A DNA stretch of 40,719 nt from an uncultured Prevotella sp. GTDB lineage: Bacteria; Bacteroidota; Bacteroidia; Bacteroidales; Bacteroidaceae. The translations under genes and the position numbers were made by a program. The notes under the pieces are model-generated. The model searched no databases, was not told the origin of the DNA, and saw only the letters and a list, made by a program, of their open reading frames with translations. Every line of letters begins with the position of its first letter. Positions within the stretch are counted from its first letter, which is position 1. The stretch spans positions 1-40,719 of the forward strand of contig CAMVOS010000023.1 in the NCBI GenBank assembly GCA_947169185.1, written 5' to 3'. Shown piece by piece: positions 1 through 7,800 of the stretch.

Positions 1-82
1 CTTGATAACCACTCTCGTGGCTTTCTGTGTGCTGCTGCTCAGCAGCCTGCTCTTCGTTTTTCTTTTCGTTTTCGAATTCCAT
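1..82 (-). CDS. N-terminal fragment of an unidentified protein (cut by window edge)
   Basis: An ATG at 80-82 (minus) opens a frame that runs without a stop to the window edge. It gives 27 residues beginning MEFENEKKNEEQ, rich in Glu, Gln, Lys and His. Such a charged low-complexity start is often a disordered N-terminal extension. In some Bacteroidales genomes a pseudouridine synthase with a charged N-terminus lies next to purB, so that is one possibility, but nothing visible here proves it. No signal peptide is present. Transcription would follow purB on the same strand after a 92-bp gap. Confidence 0.45.
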   Translation of the reverse strand, partial: MEFENEKKNEEQAAEQQHTESHESGYQ

Positions 83-151
83 AATTGTGTTGTTTAAAAT
101 AATTCTGGGGCCTCACGGCTGCCCGTTTTGTGTTGTTATTCCTTTATTTAT

Positions 152-175
152 TTCGATGATTCGATGTTTCGACAT
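152..175. repeat. Octamer tandem array, 3 units, at the purB 3' end
   Basis: Three consecutive 8-bp units (TTCGATGA, TTCGATGT, TTCGACAT) run up to the purB stop codon. It is one of the family of short degenerate arrays found across this window. Confidence 0.5.
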
Positions 176-1536
176 TACACACCCGTATAATTGCTAGGGG
201 TAATAGCCATCAGTTCTTCCTTGATTTCTTCGCTGACATCAAGGCCTTGAATAAACTCATGGATGGTCTCTTCAGTCATCTTCTGATTGGTACGCGTCAG
301 TGCCTTCAGAGCCTCATAAGGATTCGGATAGGCCTCACGACGCAGAATGGTCTGGATAGCCTCCGCAACAACAGCCCATGTATTATCGAGATCCTGCTGT
401 AACTTTTCCTCGTTCAGAATGAGCTTGCGCAGTCCCTTTAACGTGCTCTGCAAAGCAATTAGGGCGTGGCCCATGGGAACACCGAAATTACGCAGTACCG
501 TAGAGTCCGTCAAGTCACGCTGCAGACGGCTCACTGGCAGTTTCTGTGCCAGGAACTGCAGGATGGCATTGGCGATACCCAAGTTACCCTCCGAATTCTC
601 GAAGTCGATGGGGTTCACCTTGTGTGGCATGGCACTCGAGCCCACCTCACCAGCCTTAATCTTCTGCTTGAAGTACTCCATAGAGATATACATCCAGAAG
701 TCGCGGTCCAAATCGATGATTATCGTATTGATGCGACGCATAGCATCGAAGATGGCACCTAACCAGTCGTAGTTCGAGATCTGGGTGGTCCACTGCTCGC
801 GCTCCAAACCCAGTTTTTCGCTGACAAACTTGTTGCCAAACTCACGCCAGTCGTACTGCGGATAGGCCACATGATGGGCATTGTAGTTACCCGTTGCACC
901 ACCAAACTTAGCGGTAATGGGTGTATCTTTCAAGCCGCGCAGTTGTTCTTCCAGACGATACACATATACCATCACCTCTTTGCCCAGACGTGTGGGAGAA
1001 GCGGGCTGTCCGTGGGTTTTTGCCAGCATCGGCACTTGCTTCCACTGCTCGGCATAGTCGTTCAACTGCTCAATCAATTCCTCAACCATTGGGTAGTACA
1101 CCTGTTCCAGCGCCTCCTTGATGCTCAAGGGAACACTAGTGTTGTTGATATCCTGAGAGGTCAGACCGAAATGGATAAACTCCTTCAGAGGTGAGAGGTG
1201 AGAGGTGAGAGGTGAGAGGATTGCATCCCACTTTTCCTTGATGAAGTATTCGACGGCCTTAACATCATGGTTGGTCACCTTCTCAATATCCTTCACGCGC
1301 TGAGCGTCCTGCTCAGTGAAGTTACGATAGATGTTGCGGAGGGGTTCAAAGAGGCTATGGTCGAAATCCTGTAGTTGTGGCAAAGGCAGTTCACACAATG
1401 TAATGAAGTATTCTATCTCCACACGTACACGGTAACGAATCAGAGCATACTCCGAAAAATATCCTGCTAACTCCTTTGTCTTCTCTCTGTAGCGGCCATC
1501 TATAGGCGAGATGGCTGTCAACATGTCTAATTCCAT
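175..1536 (-). CDS. purB: Adenylosuccinate lyase
   Basis: PurB catalyses two fumarate-releasing steps in purine synthesis: SAICAR to AICAR, and adenylosuccinate to AMP. It is a cytoplasmic homotetramer of the fumarase/aspartase superfamily. The 453-residue product begins MELDMLTAISPIDGRY, as Bacteroidetes PurB proteins do. It carries the signature loop GSSAMPHKVNP, the THGQPASPT motif and the FGLTSQDINNT segment, all with key residues intact. The start lies 56 bp below a TACCTTTG promoter element. Oddity: about residues 107-116 (LSPLTSHLSP) are encoded by four perfect copies of a 7-bp repeat and look like a small insertion before the conserved KEFIHFG segment. It is probably monocistronic or transcribed with the gene at 1-82. 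Confidence 0.97.
   Translation of the reverse strand: MELDMLTAISPIDGRYREKTKELAGYFSEYALIRYRVRVEIEYFITLCELPLPQLQDFDHSLFEPLRNIYRNFTEQDAQRVKDIEKVTNHDVKAVEYFIKEKWDAILSPLTSHLSPLKEFIHFGLTSQDINNTSVPLSIKEALEQVYYPMVEELIEQLNDYAEQWKQVPMLAKTHGQPASPTRLGKEVMVYVYRLEEQLRGLKDTPITAKFGGATGNYNAHHVAYPQYDWREFGNKFVSEKLGLEREQWTTQISNYDWLGAIFDAMRRINTIIIDLDRDFWMYISMEYFKQKIKAGEVGSSAMPHKVNPIDFENSEGNLGIANAILQFLAQKLPVSRLQRDLTDSTVLRNFGVPMGHALIALQSTLKGLRKLILNEEKLQQDLDNTWAVVAEAIQTILRREAYPNPYEALKALTRTNQKMTEETIHEFIQGLDVSEEIKEELMAITPSNYTGV
1191..1218. repeat. Heptamer array (GTGAGAG x4) inside purB
   Basis: Four perfect tandem copies of GTGAGAG (plus strand) lie inside the purB coding region, preceded by a partial copy. Three units equal 21 bp, so only changes in multiples of three units keep the frame. 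The encoded peptide repeats with period 7 (LSPLTSH). Confidence 0.85.
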
Positions 1537-1591
1537 GACTTTCTCTAAATACCTTATTATTATATATAGCTATATTTTCTCAAACGTGGTG

Positions 1592-1599
1592 CAAAGGTA
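1592..1599 (-). promoter_or_regulatory. purB promoter, -7 element TACCTTTG
   Basis: The minus strand reads TACCTTTGCA, an exact match to the Bacteroidetes -7 consensus TAnnTTTG, with the purB ATG about 56 bp downstream. Confidence 0.7.
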
Positions 1600-1606
1600 C
1601 AAAGAA

Positions 1607-1641
1607 AAGTTGAAAGTTGAGAGTTGAAAGTTGAAAGTTTT
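1607..1641. repeat. Heptamer array (AAGTTGA-like x5) upstream of purB
   Basis: Five 7-bp units (AAGTTGA, AAGTTGA, GAGTTGA, AAGTTGA, AAGTTTT) lie just upstream of the purB -7 element, where the -33 element would be expected. Changes in unit number could alter promoter spacing. Confidence 0.8.
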
Positions 1642-1716
1642 AGTTTCTCTGCATGTTTTTTTTGATATTTAACAATATAACAGTTGTCTTTGTTGTCCTA
1701 GTTGTCGTTTTGAATC

Positions 1717-1748
1717 AAAAAAAGAGTCCCGAATTACTTCGGAACTCC
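1717..1748 (-). terminator. Rho-independent terminator after tRNA-Val
   Basis: On the minus strand a hairpin (GAGTTCCGAA pairing with TTCGGGACTC, one mismatch, 4-nt loop) is followed by seven T. It lies directly after the tRNA 3' end. Confidence 0.75.
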
Positions 1749-1749
1749 T

Positions 1750-1827
1750 TGGTGGGCGTTGACGGATTCGAACCGCCGACCCTCTGCTTGTAAGGCAGAT
1801 GCTCTAAACCAGCTGAGCTAAACGCCC
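1750..1827 (-). tRNA. tRNA-Val (anticodon TAC), CCA encoded
   Basis: The minus strand folds as a standard tRNA cloverleaf. The acceptor stem GGGCGTT pairs with AACGCCC. The D-arm contains AGCTCAGCTGGTTAGAGC-like sequence with one extra base. The anticodon stem-loop CTGCCTTACAAGCAG gives anticodon TAC (reads GUA). The T-arm contains GGTTCGAATCC. Discriminator A and CCA follow in the DNA. It is a single-gene transcription unit with its own promoter and terminator. Confidence 0.95.
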
Positions 1828-1847
1828 TTTCTTTTTGTAAGCGGGTG

Positions 1848-1855
1848 CAAAGGTA
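1848..1855 (-). promoter_or_regulatory. tRNA-Val promoter, -7 element TACCTTTG
   Basis: TACCTTTGCA on the minus strand lies 20 bp upstream of the tRNA 5' end, the distance expected for a tRNA promoter with a short leader. Confidence 0.7.
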
Positions 1856-1905
1856 CGGAGTTTTTTTGAAACCGCCAAACCTTTGCACTTCTTTTTAAGC
1901 TTTTT

Positions 1906-2331
1906 TTACAATTTATACAAGTCACTTGCTGCCATCAGTTCTACTTTCTTCTCTGTCAGGATGCGTTCACAACCTTCGAGGTCGGTAGGACGGATAATAA
2001 CGTGAGCCACATCGCCATTGGCAAACGAGTACATATACTCAATGAATACGCCGGCATCTGCCAGATAGCGCATTACCTTTGCCAGCGAGCCACTGACGTT
2101 AGGGCATACAAAGCCGATGACATCGGTTATCTTTACTGCAAAATGGTTGGCTTTCAACACCTGATAGGCTTTTTCGGGATCGCTGACGATACAGCGCAGG
2201 ATGCCGAAGTCCGAGTTATCTGCAATACTCATGGCCGAGAGATTAACGCCTGCCTCGCCCAAGACGTCGGTAACCTCTGTCAGGCGCCCCGACTTATTCT
2301 CCAAGAAAATCGATAATTGTTTTGCTAACAT
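1906..2331 (-). CDS. Tandem ACT-domain protein
   Basis: This 141-residue cytoplasmic protein appears to consist of two ACT domains, about residues 4-70 and 72-137. The first opens with QLSIFLENKSGRLTEV and GVNLSAMSI, the second with GFVCPNVSGSLAKVMRYLADAGV. ACT domains bind small ligands, often amino acids, and act as regulators. Proteins of this length are commonly encoded next to a phenylacetate-CoA ligase, as here, where paaK follows upstream on the same strand with a 12-bp gap. The pair is probably one operon. The ligand is unknown; regulation of the neighbouring ligase is an inference from gene order. Confidence 0.85.
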   Translation of the reverse strand: MLAKQLSIFLENKSGRLTEVTDVLGEAGVNLSAMSIADNSDFGILRCIVSDPEKAYQVLKANHFAVKITDVIGFVCPNVSGSLAKVMRYLADAGVFIEYMYSFANGDVAHVIIRPTDLEGCERILTEKKVELMAASDLYKL

Positions 2332-2355
2332 AGTTTTATAATTTTATAGTTTTCG
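2332..2355. repeat. Octamer array, 3 units, at the ACT/paaK junction
   Basis: Units AGTTTTAT, AATTTTAT and AGTTTTCG fill the 12-bp spacer and run into the paaK stop codon and last codons. It is A/T rich, so chance is a real alternative. Confidence 0.4.
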
Positions 2356-3642
2356 TTTATCTATTACGCGCTTGGCTTTGCCCTCCGAACGCTCGATGCC
2401 CTTCGGCTCCACCAGTTTCACCTTGAAGCCGAGGCCTATGACGCTACGCAGTTCGCCTTCCAGCTTCTTCTGCAGACCGACCATCGTCGCCATGTCGTCG
2501 GTGAAGTAGTCTTCTTTCACCTCCACCTTCAGCTCCGAGGTATCCGTGTTGTTTACGCGGTCTACCGTCAACAGGAAATGCGGTTCGAACTCAGCCTGCT
2601 TCAGAATGACATCCTCTATCTGCGATGGGAAGACATTGACGCCACGGATAATTAGCATATCGTCGCAACGGCCCAGAATACGGTCCATGCGAACAAAGGT
2701 TCGTCCGCACTTACACTTTTCGTAGTGCAGCGCCGTCAAGTCGTGGGTACGGTAGCGCAACAGCGGCATACCCTCTTTGGTCAAATGCGTAAACGTCAGC
2801 TCACCCAGCTGCCCTTCGGGCATTGGCTCACCTGTCTCAGGATTCAGAATCTCCGGATAGAAGTAATCCTCGTTCAGGTGCGTACCACACTGGTGCTCGC
2901 ACTCATAGCCCACGCCAGGACCAGCTATCTCCGAGAGTCCGTAGATATCGTAAGCCTTGATGCCCAGCGACGCTTCCAGCTTCTGACGCATCTTCTCCGT
3001 CCAAGGCTCAGCACCAAACACGCCGACTTTCAGTTTGAACTCTTCCCTACTCCACTCGCACTCCTGCATCGCCTCGCCTAAGAACATGGCGTAGCTGGGC
3101 GTACAGCAGAGGATCGTCGTACCGAAGTCGTGCATCAGCGTCATCTGTTTCTGCGTATTACCACTCGAGATAGGAATCACCGAGGCACCGATATTCGTTG
3201 CACCATCATGAGCACCCAGGCCACCGGTAAACAAGCCGTAGCCGTAGGCCACCTGGAAAATGTCATCCTTCGTAGCACCGTATGCCGTAAAGGCACGCGA
3301 GATAGCCTCAGCCCACATGGCCAGATCTTTCCGCGTGTACAGCACCACTACGGGTTTACCCGTCGTGCCACTGGAGGCGTGGATACGTACTATCTGTGAC
3401 ATGGGTACAGCAGCCAGTCCGAACGGATAGTTGTCGCGCAGGTCCAACTTATTGGTAAACGGCAACTTCGTAATATCATCTATCGACTTGATATCACCTG
3501 GTTCCAGGCCCATCTCCTGAAATTTCTTGCGGTAGAATGGCGTATTGTGATACACATACTCCGCCATTTTCTTCAATCGGATGCTCTGGATTTCGCGCAG
3601 TTGTTCGCGATCCATGCATTCCATACTTTCGTTCCAAATCAT
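2344..3642 (-). CDS. paaK: Phenylacetate-CoA ligase (PaaK-type)
   Basis: This adenylate-forming enzyme joins an aryl acid, classically phenylacetate, to CoA with ATP hydrolysis to AMP. The 432-residue length is normal for the family. The ATP-binding P-loop SSGTTGKP is at about residues 90-97. GLSEIAGPGVGYEC and the hinge region DRILGRCDDMLIIRGVNVFPSQIE are also present, and the C-terminal AMP-binding subdomain is complete. In anaerobic gut or rumen Bacteroidales it is often paired with an ACT protein and with indolepyruvate or other 2-oxoacid oxidoreductases, and probably works on aryl-acids from amino acid metabolism. No phenylacetate degradation genes are visible here, so the physiological substrate is uncertain. 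Confidence 0.92.
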   Translation of the reverse strand: MIWNESMECMDREQLREIQSIRLKKMAEYVYHNTPFYRKKFQEMGLEPGDIKSIDDITKLPFTNKLDLRDNYPFGLAAVPMSQIVRIHASSGTTGKPVVVLYTRKDLAMWAEAISRAFTAYGATKDDIFQVAYGYGLFTGGLGAHDGATNIGASVIPISSGNTQKQMTLMHDFGTTILCCTPSYAMFLGEAMQECEWSREEFKLKVGVFGAEPWTEKMRQKLEASLGIKAYDIYGLSEIAGPGVGYECEHQCGTHLNEDYFYPEILNPETGEPMPEGQLGELTFTHLTKEGMPLLRYRTHDLTALHYEKCKCGRTFVRMDRILGRCDDMLIIRGVNVFPSQIEDVILKQAEFEPHFLLTVDRVNNTDTSELKVEVKEDYFTDDMATMVGLQKKLEGELRSVIGLGFKVKLVEPKGIERSEGKAKRVIDKRKL

Positions 3643-3651
3643 CTATCTTAA

Positions 3652-3954
3652 TTATTGCTTTCTAAACATCCTCTGTTCAGGATTTGTCTGACACGAATAA
3701 ATGTCTATTATTAAAATAACCCAATCTCTAATCTGGTATTCAATACCGAATCGTTCTACAAAAAGAATTCTCACCCCAGGAAAATCAGTCAGTCTTCCTA
3801 TCTCAAGCATAGAAGCGGCCAATTTCATCTGCTTACGTATCATCTTCAGAAGCTTCCGACTGAATTTGTCATCTCCATTACGCTCATCAAAGAACATCAA
3901 GATCGACTCCAAACTTTCTAAATACTGAGGAGCATAAGATATCTCTAAAGCCAT
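3652..3954 (-). CDS. RelE/ParE-family toxin-like protein
   Basis: A 100-residue basic protein with the RelE/ParE layout: an N-terminal strand (ISYAPQYLESLESIL), a helical hairpin rich in Lys and Arg, then strands with GRLTDFPGVRILFVERFGIEY and a final Arg-Lys-rich tail. Members of this superfamily cleave mRNA at the ribosome or poison gyrase; which one cannot be told. Its ATG overlaps the last 10 bp of the upstream gene, which is the usual antitoxin-then-toxin order with translational coupling. The call rests on fold-like pattern, size and arrangement, not on a diagnostic motif. Confidence 0.6.
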   Translation of the reverse strand: MALEISYAPQYLESLESILMFFDERNGDDKFSRKLLKMIRKQMKLAASMLEIGRLTDFPGVRILFVERFGIEYQIRDWVILIIDIYSCQTNPEQRMFRKQ

Positions 3955-4244
3955 TTTGCAAACCTTTTCTGAAACGCCTCTTCACCAAGACATCTACCCT
4001 CTTCAAAATCTATTTCTGCTTGACAAATAACATCCCGCCTTTCTTTTGTAAGCAAGACTCTACCAGATTCATCTGTCTTGAATGGCTCATCTATTTCTAC
4101 ATCTTTTTTCAAATAGGCAATTAGAGCCTCCTTATCAGGACGGCTAAGACTCATTACTTGGCCTAATAGTCCACTACGGCTAACACTCTCACTAAGTGTA
4201 GCTGCCATTGGTTCTGATGCCATCATTACATTATCGTCTTCCAT
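3945..4244 (-). CDS. Putative antitoxin of the adjacent RelE/ParE-like toxin
   Basis: The start chosen (ATG at 4242-4244, MEDDNVMM) gives 99 residues. A longer frame to 4340 exists, but it would run upstream of the promoter element at 4269-4276 and into the terminator of the next gene, so it is rejected. The N-terminal half (SRSGLLGQVMSLSRPDKEAL) is predicted helical. The middle contains EPFKTDESGRVLLTKERRD and the acidic C-terminus EIDFEEGRCLGEEAF would suit toxin wrapping. The stop codon overlaps the toxin start. No clear DNA-binding motif is recognised, so autorepression is only assumed from the family habit. Confidence 0.6.
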   Translation of the reverse strand: MEDDNVMMASEPMAATLSESVSRSGLLGQVMSLSRPDKEALIAYLKKDVEIDEPFKTDESGRVLLTKERRDVICQAEIDFEEGRCLGEEAFQKRFAKWL

Positions 4245-4268
4245 ATCTTCATTTATAAGAATACACTG

Positions 4269-4299
4269 CAAAGGTACGAATAAGTGAGGAAAATACAAA
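4269..4299 (-). promoter_or_regulatory. Promoter of the toxin-antitoxin operon
   Basis: Minus strand: -33 TTTG at 4296-4299, 19-bp spacer, -7 TACCTTTG at 4269-4276. The ATG at 4244 then has a leader of about 18 nt. The spacer contains CTCACTTATT, shared with the tig and lptB promoters. Confidence 0.7.
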
Positions 4300-4340
4300 A
4301 GGAAAACTTGTTTTTCTTGAGATACTGGCTTAATTTTCAC

Positions 4341-4376
4341 AAAAAAGCCCCACCACCTTATTCAGGCGTGGGGCTT
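4341..4376 (-). terminator. Rho-independent terminator of the surface-lipoprotein unit
   Basis: A perfect 8-bp stem (AGCCCCAC with GTGGGGCT) and 14-nt loop are followed on the minus strand by six T. It ends transcription from 8617-4397. Confidence 0.85.
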
Positions 4377-4396
4377 GTATTGTTACGAAATCCGTA

Positions 4397-4837
4397 TTAC
4401 AGTTGTGGAGCGTCAGCACCCGACTGATCTACAGGAGTACCTGGGTCTACTACTACTGAGCCATCACCAGTATCATTGGCATCAGTAACCTTAACAAGGA
4501 TACCTCCCTTTCCGGCAATATTCTTACGAATTTCAGTAGCTGTGATGATTGTTTCGCCAGCGTTCACCGCTGTAACAACACCATCCTCAGAAACGGTTGC
4601 TATTTCAGCATTCTCTGAAGTCCACACGATTTCACCTTCTGCCGTATTAAGTGGCTCAATAATGCCCTTCAGTTGGCAAGTTTCACCTTGCTTAATCTTC
4701 AGAACGCCATCTGTGATTCCTTCACCCTGAATGACAATCACACGATCCATCATCTCAGGATAGTTGTCAGCATTGCCGCAGGAGCAGAGCGTGGCCGTGG
4801 CCAACGCTACTGCTGCGATAAAATGATAAATCTTCAT
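4397..4837 (-). CDS. Small lipoprotein with a bacterial Ig-like (BIG2-type) domain
   Basis: The 146-residue precursor has a signal peptide of about 19 residues ending in the lipobox LCSC, so Cys20 is the likely lipidation site. A single Ig-like domain covers roughly residues 45-115, with the typical phrases VWTSENAEIATVSEDGVVTAVNAGETIITAT split by the usual strands. The C-terminus (GSVVVDPGTPVDQSGADAPQL) is unstructured. Such domains mediate adhesion or serve as spacers in surface proteins. It lies 60 bp downstream of the type IX-secreted protein and directly before a terminator, so the two are probably co-transcribed and may act together at the cell surface. Function is otherwise unknown. 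Confidence 0.8.
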   Translation of the reverse strand: MKIYHFIAAVALATATLCSCGNADNYPEMMDRVIVIQGEGITDGVLKIKQGETCQLKGIIEPLNTAEGEIVWTSENAEIATVSEDGVVTAVNAGETIITATEIRKNIAGKGGILVKVTDANDTGDGSVVVDPGTPVDQSGADAPQL

Positions 4838-4897
4838 ATCTTTTCTATTTTTATTGTTTGCAAATTTTGATAATCTTACTTAATCACAATCATGAGA

Positions 4898-7800
4898 TTA
4901 CTTAATGGCAACCTTCTTACCATTCAGGATGTAGATACCCTTCTGAGCAGGAACGCCCTCAACCTTGCGACCGTTCATGTCGTAGATCTGAGCATTCTTC
5001 AGGTCATCAGCATTGGCAATCTTGATGCCAGTAGCTTCGCCACTGATTGTCAGGATAGGAGCTGTAGCGGTAGGCAGATAGAGCACAGCCTTACCAGCAG
5101 GAACCACAGCATCGTCGTCACCACCAGCAGCATAGAATGCGCCATTCTTCAGGATATAGTAACCCTCACCAAAGTGTGCAGGTGCAGTTACAGCCACTAA
5201 CAAGTTCTCGCTGTAGTCAACCTCAACTCTCATAAGCTCTGCATCAGGAGCAGCTATTACTTGGTAGTCCTGACCTGCTGTACCTTCAATCAGTACACCA
5301 TTGCCAGCTTCTATCACTTTAGTGCCAGTAGCAACCTTCTCTACAGAAGTAGCATCCTTTGCCTTAACGATGTATACCTTAGCGTCAGATGCAGCATCCA
5401 GCATCACATTAACACTGCAACCCAGTGTCCAGAAGCGAGGAGCAGACTCCTTCACAGCACTCACCTTATACAGGTTGGTGAAGTAATCCAAAGCCTGTGC
5501 ATATTCGCCAAGAACCTCAAGAGGAACATGGATTCTTGCAACTTTTGAAGGATGTTGATAAACCCTAGTGTCTGTCAGCATCTCGCTCGTAATACCAGCA
5601 ATAGCATGACCCTTAACAGCGGGCAGATAGAAGTCCTTAACATTAGCAACAGCGGCTGGACTCAAAGCGATATCCTCAAAAGCTACTATATCATAACCAT
5701 CGATAGTTGCAGGGATTGTGAAGCTTTCAACGTCAGCAGAAGCGGGTTCTATGTGCAAGATTGTAGCCTCCTTAGAAGCCTCGTCAATGACTCTGTACCA
5801 GAAACTACTGCCATCCTCAGCCTTAGCTTCATCCACCTTGATAATGTTGAACTTAGCCGTAGCCTGACCAATGTAGTAGTTATTCTCCTTAGCCTTTACG
5901 GTTACAGTAGCCTCACCAGCATCCACATTGTTAGCAAACTCTACAGTATAATTTTCAGGATCAATAACCTTATTCTCAATCTTATCCGTTACAGTAACAG
6001 TTGGCTCAACAGCTTCGCCAGTCCATGCCTGATTAGGAATAGCAGCAATCCACTCATTCTTCAGCTCTTGTCTGATAATATTGAACTTAGCCGTTACCTC
6101 ACCAGTGTAGTTGTTGTTCTTACCCTTTACGGTTACGGTAGCCTCGCCTGCTTCCACATTGTTAGTATAATCAACAGTGTACTCTGTAGCAGGAATAACC
6201 GCCTTAGTATACTCATCAGTCAGAACAACAGTAGGCTTAATTGCCTGATTTGTATATTTCTGATTAGGAATAGCGGTAATCCACTCAGGCTTCAGGACAG
6301 CCATAAATGTTGCATTAACTTGCACAGCTTTGTCAGGCATAGCAAATGCATACTTCTTGTTTTCAGTGATTGTCAACACTTGAATAGCATTAGAGGGCTT
6401 TGTAGTAAATTTCTTTACTGCATATCCTTCCTTTTCTACATCAATGAATACTGTAGCATTTGCAGGCACATTAGCAGTATTAGGATATTCCAATACGGTC
6501 TCACCAACAGTCAGTTTCAATTCAGCAATTTTACTACCAACGAGATAAGAAGCACCGAGCTTGGTATTGTTCCAACGTGGGTCACCACAATTCATCAGCT
6601 TCTGTAAGCAGTAGTCCAGTGTGAAGTCGCCATTTGCTGCATCAGCGAAGAGAGGCTCAGCTTTAATTTCCGTACCAGTCTTATCACCTGCGCCCTTAGT
6701 AATCCAAGTTTCAACAGCCTGTCCATCCTTTAAAGCGCTCCAATAAGTATTGTTTCCATATTCCGCATTGGCACCACCATTCTGGCCCCACAGCCATCCG
6801 TTAACCTCATTGCCAGCATTAGAAGCGAAGTTGACAAGGATAGAATTCTTCAGAATCATAGTAGTGGTCTTCTTACCCTTCAAGCCACCATTACTATTAT
6901 TTGCTTTCTTACCAACAGCAATATTGACAAGGTTACTATTTTCAACAGCCCAAGTACTGGTTTCCTTCGAATTCACATCAGCTGGTTTACCATCAGCCTT
7001 GAAGAAGAAACCTGTATGAGTAGTCTTCGACCAAATAGTAGAGTTCTTAATCTTCAGGTTGTTGGCATATGCAGTACCCAAAGCAAAGAAGTTCTTGCTG
7101 CCACTAACTTCAATAACAGATTCGTTGACGTCAATAGCCTTGAAGAGAGTCTTCGCGCCTGAAGCATTATTAATAAGTGAATTAGCAAGACCATTAATAA
7201 CAACATTCTTAATCGTCACTTCCTCAACTATGGTATAAGCACTTTCGGTAGTCTCATCCTTCTTTGCCTTCTCACCAATAACACTTGAGTAATTGATGAA
7301 TGCATCATTCAACTTACTTGCATCAATAACAGCACCAGCAGCACCATTGATAACGACGCTAGCAGCAGCTGGAATAGAAGATGTCAAAGTGTATGGATCA
7401 CCTGCAGTCAGATTGATGGTAATATTCTTTGCTGCACAAAGTTCTGTTGCAGCAGCCAACGCTGCAGAGATATCAGTACCAGGAGCAGGACTGATAGTTA
7501 CGTCAGCAGGAGCAGGAGCAGGCGTTCCGACTACAAAACTGATAGGCTGGAACTGAACAGCTTCTTTAAATATGCCAACGACACCTATCATCTCAGAACA
7601 TACAAGACCATTGGCAAGATCTTTAATTGCAAACTGGTTGTAACCTACAGCTGTGGCATCATTCTTCTTTAATGTAAAGTCGCTACCACTAACACTTGCG
7701 ATGGTAACATCGGTGAGCTTCATAATCTTATTGACGTTCTCAGCCTTTACATCTGCCAAAGTAGCATTTTCGAATGTAGGTTCAATTGGAGCATCTTCAG

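Noticed and set aside
4245..4340. Longer N-terminus for the antitoxin
   Set aside because: The extension crosses a well-formed promoter (4269-4299) and approaches the neighbouring terminator.
5552..6607. 351-residue open frame on the plus strand
   Set aside because: It is antisense to the type IX-secreted protein; its Ser/Asn/Leu-rich composition mirrors the repetitive coding strand and no family features are seen.
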